A program made the position numbers and the translations under genes. Source: Ochromonas danica (taxonomy: Eukaryota > Sar > Chrysophyceae > Chromulinales > Chromulinaceae). Taken from it: a stretch of 64,000 nucleotides of DNA. The notes under the pieces are model-generated. The model made no database searches and was not told the DNA's origin. It worked only from the letters and a program-made list of their open reading frames with translations. Within the stretch, counting starts at the first letter, position 1, and every line of letters starts with the position of its first letter. Positions 57,931 to 64,000 of the stretch are shown here, one piece after another. The stretch is from positions 1 to 64,000 of the forward strand of contig VKHL01000148.1 in the NCBI GenBank assembly GCA_015146655.1, in the 5' to 3' direction.

Positions 57931-59675
57931 TTAAGCTGTTGCAGCGGCGGCCTTCTTTGCAGCTTTCTTAGCCTTCTTCTTGCTCTCTGCAGGCTGCTGA
58001 GCCAAAAGCTCAAGGATTTCCTGCGAAACGGAGCCACCCTTAGCAACCAGTTGGTTGGCCAGAGCGAGGCCAACAGGCAAGGAGGCAGAGAGCTTGTTGC
58101 GAGCCTCGGTAGTCTCAGGGGTGATGTAGGTGGAAGGAGGGAGACCAGTGATCTGGGCAGTATTGCCACTGGGCAACAGCAAGACAGTGACCTTGACATG
58201 CGCAACAAAGTCCTCCTTTCTTTCACACAGCACAGGGTAAGGCTGAAGGAGCTCGTGCATAACACACTCGCGAACACCCATACGAGCTGCGGTCTCATCA
58301 GCAAAGGAGCGAATAGTGAAAGGAAGAGTAGGGAATCGCTTGTTGACCTCGTTGAAGAAGGTACGAGAGGTCTTCGCCTTCAATGAGTACTTCTTCTCCA
58401 CTGCGCGCTTGAAGACAGTGGTGCGGTTGCCAGTCTCGCGCGGCCGGCCATCACCAGAAGACATGGCAATATCAATAGCGTAAGCTTCACCTGCCTCGAA
58501 AGTGCAGAGATCAACCTTCTGATCAGGCTCCTCTCTCAAGAGAATCATCTTGTTGCCGTCAATGACGAACTGCTTCATCTGGTGCATAAGAGTGCCAGAG
58601 ATGGGGCGGACATCGAAGGCGTCGGCCACAGACTTAATAGCAGCAGTGACCTGGGCATTGGTGTTTCCAGGCTTCAAAGTGCGCACGGCCACTTCAGCAG
58701 CAGTGTAGGCAGCAGAGATGACGTTGTCTCTCACGGCACGGCGCTCAGGAGACAGAGCGGAATCATCTCCCACCACGACAGTGTGAGCCACAGCGGCGAT
58801 GAATCCATCAATATGGACACCCATATCAATCTTGACCACGTCACCATCGACCAAGTTAGGGTACTAAAGACAACACCGAGCAAGCATCATCAATCAGTTG
58901 TGGACAGTGTGAACAGAAGGCAATACAATACACAGCAACACAAGCACAGTGAATGAGAGGCTCAAACTCAACGGGCACTACAGTCCTCAACCATACGCAG
59001 AGAGGGTCGTCGAGTAGAACAAGACTATGTGTAGTGCCACTAGGAGGTGCCTCGAGCTCTTCTAGGAGGTGTAACGAGGTGAAGAGTCGATCAGAGCTCA
59101 TCAACGGCCGCTGGAAGGCAAGCCGTGACGAGCAAAATCAAGACCTTCTTGTCCTCTGCCTCCAATATATAACACATGAAATACACAACAACAACAACAA
59201 TAACAACAGGCAAGTCCGGAAGACAGTCAGTCTTCTCTAGTGGTATCCTCACTTACAGTGACATCGCTCTCGAGAGGAGAGCAGTGGCAGACAATGTCGT
59301 TCACAGAGAGGCAGATTGGGAAGGCAATGCCCTTGAGAATGGGCTTGCCATTCTTGCTCTTGTTCTTGAAGATGGACGCAGTCTTCTCTTCGATGAGAGA
59401 GTCGCCGAACTTGCAGAGCTCGACAATCTTAGCGCCAGGAACAATCTAGACGAAGATGCTCTAAGAGGCTGAGGTCATTGAAGGGAGTGGAAGCAAGCAC
59501 TTACTCTGGCGGTAAGGTCCACCAAGACAGCTTGAGCGATCTTGGCAGCCTCCTGGTACTTGGTGACAACATCGGGGTTGGTCAAGGTGGCGTCCTCAAC
59601 AACCTCAGGCTCTTGCTGGACCTCCTCCTTCTGTTCAACTTCCTCGTCAGAATCAACGCTTCTATCGTCTGCCAT
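57931..59675 (-). CDS. PA2G4: PA2G4/EBP1 (proliferation-associated protein), three exons
   Basis: Exons on the minus strand are 59675..59505, 59445..59257 and 58863..57931, giving 430 residues; the introns are 59 and 393 bp. EBP1 has the methionine-aminopeptidase (pita-bread) fold but no catalysis; it binds 60S subunits at the tunnel exit and structured RNAs. The sequence shows TLTNPDVVTKYQEAAKIAQAV, FPICLSVNDIVCHCSPLESD across exon 2, DGDVVKIDMGVHIDGFIAAV and GVRECVMHELLQPYPVLCE. It ends in a Lys/Ala-rich tail (KKKAKKAAKKAAAATA), the nucleolar and rRNA-binding region. The acidic first 25 residues are unusual but common in algal forms. The longer intron has an AACAAC run. Confidence 0.93.
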
Positions 59676-59876
59676 GGTTCAAGGCTTCTCTGGTAGTAAT
59701 CAGCTGTGAAGTCAGCGCGATTGAAGCAAATGTGATCGCCACCGCGCGAGCTGTTCTGTGGCTCAGCGGCCGTCCATCTTCTTAACTTCACAGTGCCTCG
59801 CCTTTCTCGATTTTCAACAAATCCGACTTCTGCTGTTAACTTAATGAGATTGTTAGTGCTCTTCTTGACTGGACTG

Positions 59877-59988
59877 GTCAGCGAACAGTCTACTTGGAAG
59901 ATCATCGCGGTAGTGTGGCTCATATAGTGGGTGTCTGCAGAAATGTCTTGTGGGGAAAAAGCGGGTGGGGAGCAGGAGCAGCAGGAGG
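59877..59988 (+). pseudogene. Copied fragment of TGS1 exon 1
   Basis: About 110 bp closely match 21159-21278 in the first exon of TGS1. The longest stretch (from 59881) is unchanged for about 43 bases, then there are scattered substitutions and a gap of about 4 bp near the end. It would encode VYLEDHRGSVAHI and then hits TAG (CATATAG here, CATCTAG in TGS1 in the same place shifted in sense), so it is not a working gene. It sits between PA2G4 and LSG1, both on the opposite strand, with no repeats at its ends that I can see. Confidence 0.85.
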
Positions 59989-60080
59989 TTAGAAGAGAAG
60001 GTAGATTGGAGTACCATAGCACCAACACTGGCGGATACTTGATGATTGTTAATATTTACACGTCCACAAGTGAAAAGAGA

Positions 60081-62343
60081 CTAACGACGACCTTGGATGA
60101 GATTGCATCCCGGGGATTTCCTACTAGTCGTGTGAGCGACGAAGGACACTCCACCCGTCCCCATCTCCTCAGTATCATAGGGGTTGCGATCTCGGAGTTT
60201 TCGCCCCTTCTTGCCCCAAGTCTTCACTCGCTTGTGCTCACGTTTGGGCTTGCCACCCGCTCCTATGACTACCTCCTCCGCCTGCTCGGACGAGCGAAGA
60301 CCCTGAAGAGTGTCTTCAGTGATAATCTCATAGCCTCCCTCTTCGAACTCAGCCTCTAAATGATCCTTGTTTGCAGCCTCGCCGCCTTCATTGACAGGAA
60401 AGACCATCTCTTCGTCATCGTCGTCATCCTCTCCATCAACTTCCCGGAGGTCAATGTCACGAAGCTTCTGCACCAAAAGACGCTCTGCCATACGTGCATT
60501 TTGCGTCATAATCGACTCCGTTTCGCGCAGCCATCTCCTCTGCTCTTCTTCAGACGGAGAGCTGCAGTGCGGAGGCATGGACACGTAGAGCACTTTGCCG
60601 TCGTTGAAGTCTCTTATGACCTCCTTACATGCGCGAAACTCATCCCATCGTCCACCAGGTCCTGAAGTAACATAGGTCTTGAGCTTGCAATACGCAGACA
60701 AGAACTCGGAAGGCGTGGGGGGTCGATCTGGTCTGTCCAGGGCGTCTAGTTGCCGAACAATGCGCAAGCCGTAGAGAGCTTCCAACCATGCAGCAGGAAT
60801 GCGAGAGAGAATAACCTGCACAGGTCCTTCATGGTCGCGCATCTGGTTGATTGGCAGCACGCCAGAGCACAGCATCTCTGCAGCAGAGGACATGATGGAG
60901 GGAAAGACAAGACCAGGGCAATCGCAGAGCAGAACTTCAGGGGAAAGAACAAGTGTTTGGAAATGCTTGGTTTTGCCAGGTGTACTAGACACAGCCACTC
61001 TCACAGTATTGTGTGAAGAGCGAGTCACCCCCAGCAGTGAGTTGATGAGAGAGGACTTGCCCACATTGGGATAACCCACCAAACCCACACAAAAAGGGGT
61101 ACGCTGGGAGGGCAATGCACGAGATAAAGCATGGAGAACGTACAGAAAGGATTCTCTCGAGAGCACGGTGGACAGACTTGAGTCTGCTTTGGACAGTACA
61201 GGGCGGAAAGAAGGTTGCTCCGGAGCCTGGGCAGAGCTCTTCTTAGGCACAGGCTGGGCATGAACCTTCTCAATCTTTTCCTCCTGCTCCTCCTCTTCAT
61301 CATTTTCGCTGTGGTCATCATCATCACCATCCTCTTCGTCGGAGACATCTCCCCAAACAACTTCTTCGCCTTCCTCTTCGGGCACTGTGGCCTGTTCCTC
61401 AGAGGAGTCTTGCTTGGGCTGCTTCTGTTCAGCAAACATTCCCAGCAAGCGCTGTACAATGTCGTCTTCTTGAGGGAAGAGATCTTTCTCATAGCTGAGC
61501 TTCAGCGGCGCCTGTCGCGCCTGCAGTCTGGCCTCTTCTTGGCGGGCGCTATAGAACACGAACGGCCAGCCCTGAGCAGCCAAAAAGTCTGCCCATTGCT
61601 GTCGCTGGAAAGGAGTGAGCAAATCTGCCTTGTTGAGGACAAGAACCATGTGCTTGGAGGGATTCATAGCGAGGACGTGCTCCGCCAACTCCTTCGTGAA
61701 GTACAGCATGGGATTGCGCGCGTCCACGACTTGCAAGAGGATGTCGCTCCTCTCGCACACTCTCCACAGCTGCCTCCACACATCCAGGTTCTTCTCGAAA
61801 GGAGTGAGCTTGATGTTGAAGTTGTGCGCACTCTCTAAGAGGGCGAGCTGTCTGCGCCAATCGAGGAAGGCTGTCTTCTCGCTGCGATCGATCTCTTCCG
61901 CTGTCATGGTGGCCTTCCAAGCTGGTCGCTTAGGAAAGGTGAGGTGACTGAAGTTGAAGTTAGTCAAGTGGATTTCCTGAGTGCGCACAGCCTCGACAGT
62001 TACGATCTGCGCTTCTTCTCGGCCAGGCCGATGGACTTCAAACTCCTCGTCTTCCATCTGATGGATGGCAATGAAGTCATCCAGATGGCTGTTGTCTAGG
62101 ATGCTGTCCATGTTCTTGGAGGCTGCTGTCTTCGTGCCACGCCTAGGAAGCATCACATCATTCATTCACCCATCATTCATTCATTCGCCACCAATGGAAG
62201 TGAGGCAAAGCATTTCAGAGAGAGAAGGAAGGGCTCACTTACATTCCTTGGGCTCCTGCTTGCTGCATCTTGATGAGAGCACGGCCAAAGTGCTTGTCAT
62301 TTTTCTTGGGTTTCCCCTTTCCTTGACCTCCTTGCTTTCCCAT
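60081..62343 (-). CDS. LSG1: LSG1 large-subunit GTPase, two exons
   Basis: Exons on the minus strand are 62343..62243 and 62142..60081 (100-bp intron), giving 720 residues. The first exon encodes MGKQGGQGKGKPKKNDKHFG, the usual basic LSG1 start. The circularly permuted GTPase shows G4 first (LVLNKADLLTP), then after a long acidic insert the P-loop VGYPNVGKSSLINSLLG and G3 LLCDCPGLVFPS. The VDARNPMLYFTKEL and FSHLTFPKRPAW segments are also typical. LSG1 releases the export adaptor NMD3 from cytoplasmic pre-60S particles. The C-terminus is basic and ends in NPYDTEEMGTGG and a short tail. It is head-to-head with the next gene (180 bp). Confidence 0.95.
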
Positions 62344-62523
62344 TTCCTTTTCAACTATTCACTATCAGCTATCCATTCCATTCCTCCTCTTGCAGTGCGA
62401 TTATTGGGTTGCGTGGGGTAGCAGGCAATGGCTGGTTGGGATTGGATGGTGGGTGACGGCCAGATTGCCAAACCGCCAGAGGCCGCGAAGCAGAGGCGGC
62501 GAGTCGGCCAGTTGAAATGCACG

Positions 62524-64000
62524 ATGATCGGTCGCGCTTTATACGCACGTAGCATTCTTCAACAAGCACGCTTCATCAGTCGTGTCCCATCTAGTAGTAG
62601 TGGAATTGGGTTGCCATGTGGAAGGCTCGCCCTCGCACCCCTGGCTTGTCAATACCGCTGTTTCTCTGGAACATCAGCAGAAGGAGCCACAAGGAGTGAA
62701 CCAACTGAAAATATTAGCGCTGATCTCTGTGTTGCAGAAGCGAAGGCTTCTGGGAGAGGTAGAAGAAAGAAGGTGCCGTCAGTGAAGGACAGCCAGGCTG
62801 AAGAGGTAGAGGTCAAGGCGGCAGTGAAGAAGAAAGAGACTGAGAGCACCAAGGCGCCAGAGAATACGAAGCCTAAAAGAAGAAGGAAGGATCGCCTGAC
62901 CATCATATCTCTGTGGAGGGAAAGTCTGGGCGGCAGGTCTTATCACGAGGTGCTGAGGCTGGGCAAGCTCGTTAACGTGCCCTCCCGCCGCAAGAAGAAG
63001 TCGGTAGTCACTTTCTCCATTCTCTCGCGAATGAGGGACTTTTCTTACTTGATAAAGCCTATGATGGAAGAGATGGGGCTGGATCCCGTGGACACCAAGC
63101 CAATGACCATGGACCAGATGCTGCTGTTGGCGTCGAAAGTGCGGGACGTGTTGGAGGAGCGGAGGAAGGAGGAGGTGGTCCAAAGGAGGAAGGAGTTGAT
63201 GGCTAAGAAGAAGGAGGAGTCAGAAGCTAGAAAGGTGAAGGCTAAGAAGAACAAGAAGCTGGAGGAGGCTGCGCTGAGGGCGTGCGTGCCAGTGTCCAAG
63301 CTGGACTTGTTCCAGACCAGCCTCCACGACCCCGCCTCTCAGGTGGAAGAGACGGACAATAATAGCATGCCTTTCCCAGACCCATCTTATTCTGAACCAA
63401 GTGGGCAGGATTTAATGGAAGCAGCCTTGGGGACGATTTCAGACTTGAAGGAAGGCAATTGGCCCCCCACCCACGTGGTCAAACCCTTGGCTGCCAACTT
63501 CATCGCTGAGCTCTCTGCCATGAATAACGTGCTCTTGCTGTCAACTTCGCTGAGTGGAGATGATGAGGCGATGAAGGAAGAGGTGGTCTATAATGTGATC
63601 TGCGGGCTGGAAGGCAACTTCCAACATCTGCTGCATCTGCTGAGCGAGGCTGTCTGCGGATTGCCTTCAAAAAAGAACAGATTCATCTTCCTTGGCGATA
63701 TATACCCGCCTCAAAACTGCTCGATTGAGTGGGAGAGAGATATGCTGCGCTGTCTCGTGGCGCTAATGGTCCTGCGCAAGGCCTGCCCCGAGGCCATCGA
63801 GTTGATCGCAGGACGCAACGAGCTCACTCGGCGCATCACTGCGTCAAGTCAGCAGGTTGTGTCACTTGGCATCCCGAGAGAGGACAAGAATTTAATCAAA
63901 GGAGATGACGCGCTGTCTCGCGCGTTGGCTTCTTGCACAACACGTATTTTGCCCAACCTGCCCCTCGCGGCTGTAGTGGACGACAAGTTCCTCTCGTACG
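62524..64000 (+). CDS. Mitochondrially targeted unknown protein, 3' partial
   Basis: The frame is open from ATG 62524 to the window edge, 492 codons without a stop. The N-terminus MIGRALYARSILQQARFISR, rich in Arg and Ser without acidic residues, and a possible cleavage site in YRCFSGTSAEG make a convincing mitochondrial presequence. A Lys/Arg-rich linker (GRGRRKKVPSVKD, KPKRRRKDRL) follows, then helical sequence: MDQMLLLASKVRDVLEERRK, a coiled coil, and a globular C-terminal part (VICGLEGNFQHLLHLLSEAV, RFIFLGDIYPP). I recognise no family. The basic linker would suit a mitoribosome- or RNA-associated factor, but that is a guess. Confidence 0.8.
   Translation, partial: MIGRALYARSILQQARFISRVPSSSSGIGLPCGRLALAPLACQYRCFSGTSAEGATRSEPTENISADLCVAEAKASGRGRRKKVPSVKDSQAEEVEVKAAVKKKETESTKAPENTKPKRRRKDRLTIISLWRESLGGRSYHEVLRLGKLVNVPSRRKKKSVVTFSILSRMRDFSYLIKPMMEEMGLDPVDTKPMTMDQMLLLASKVRDVLEERRKEEVVQRRKELMAKKKEESEARKVKAKKNKKLEEAALRACVPVSKLDLFQTSLHDPASQVEETDNNSMPFPDPSYSEPSGQDLMEAALGTISDLKEGNWPPTHVVKPLAANFIAELSAMNNVLLLSTSLSGDDEAMKEEVVYNVICGLEGNFQHLLHLLSEAVCGLPSKKNRFIFLGDIYPPQNCSIEWERDMLRCLVALMVLRKACPEAIELIAGRNELTRRITASSQQVVSLGIPREDKNLIKGDDALSRALASCTTRILPNLPLAAVVDDKFLSY

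Overview
The window is nuclear DNA of a eukaryote, most likely a plastid-bearing, flagellated stramenopile (ochrophyte, perhaps chrysophyte-like). Three things suggest this. Genes carry short GT-AG introns, mostly 57-120 bp. Several products start with a secretory signal followed by a transit-like stretch, including an FNR-like reductase with a signal ending at ADSF and a TatA/B-like protein with one ending at DCWRP. Flagellar and basal-body proteins are also present (CCDC61/VFL3, a kinesin-8, ARL2BP). The lineage is an inference from protein style, not from a database match. Genes are tightly packed, many are head-to-head with 110-280 bp between start codons, and CCT/GAG triplet runs and microsatellites are common.

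Layout. 1-12 kb: the 3' part of a very acidic, Ser/Pro-rich unknown protein; a bacterial-type tRNA m7G46 methyltransferase whose 3' coding end overlaps it; a single 5S rRNA gene just upstream of the methyltransferase; a small hypothetical protein; a C-tail membrane protein; and GMP synthase. 12-23 kb: a two-pore-type cation channel with a C-terminal cyclic-nucleotide-binding-like fold, a DDT-domain chromatin protein, and the cap hypermethylase TGS1. 23-33 kb: an IQ-motif protein, COX6B (head-to-head with ARL2BP), a plastid FNR-like oxidoreductase, a secreted GH25 lysozyme, an ankyrin gene built as one exon per repeat, and a plastid TatA/B-like protein. 34-47 kb: a coiled-coil protein (CEP57-like at best), a kinesin-8, a DUF1349 protein divergent from complex I subunit NDUFS8, and a WAPL-like protein. 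47-64 kb: UDP-glucose 4-epimerase, CCDC61 with a 1.5 kb intron made of microsatellite, a C5orf34-like protein, asparagine synthetase, PA2G4/EBP1, the 60S GTPase LSG1, and the start of a mitochondrially targeted unknown protein that runs off the right edge.

The genes do not form one pathway. Themes are translation and ribosome biogenesis (5S, TrmB, LSG1, PA2G4), respiration (COX6B, NDUFS8), glutamine-dependent amidotransferases (GMPS, ASNS), chromatin and cohesion (DDT, WAPL-like), and the cilium. No transposon, provirus or CRISPR array was recognised. The most interesting observations are in non-coding and architectural detail: a shared upstream element at GMPS and ASNS, a perfect 26-bp palindrome between the lysozyme and ankyrin genes, a copied fragment of TGS1 exon 1 between PA2G4 and LSG1, the repeat-per-exon ankyrin gene, and the channel-cNBD fusion. 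All exon joins were made by eye from GT/AG sites and reading frame.
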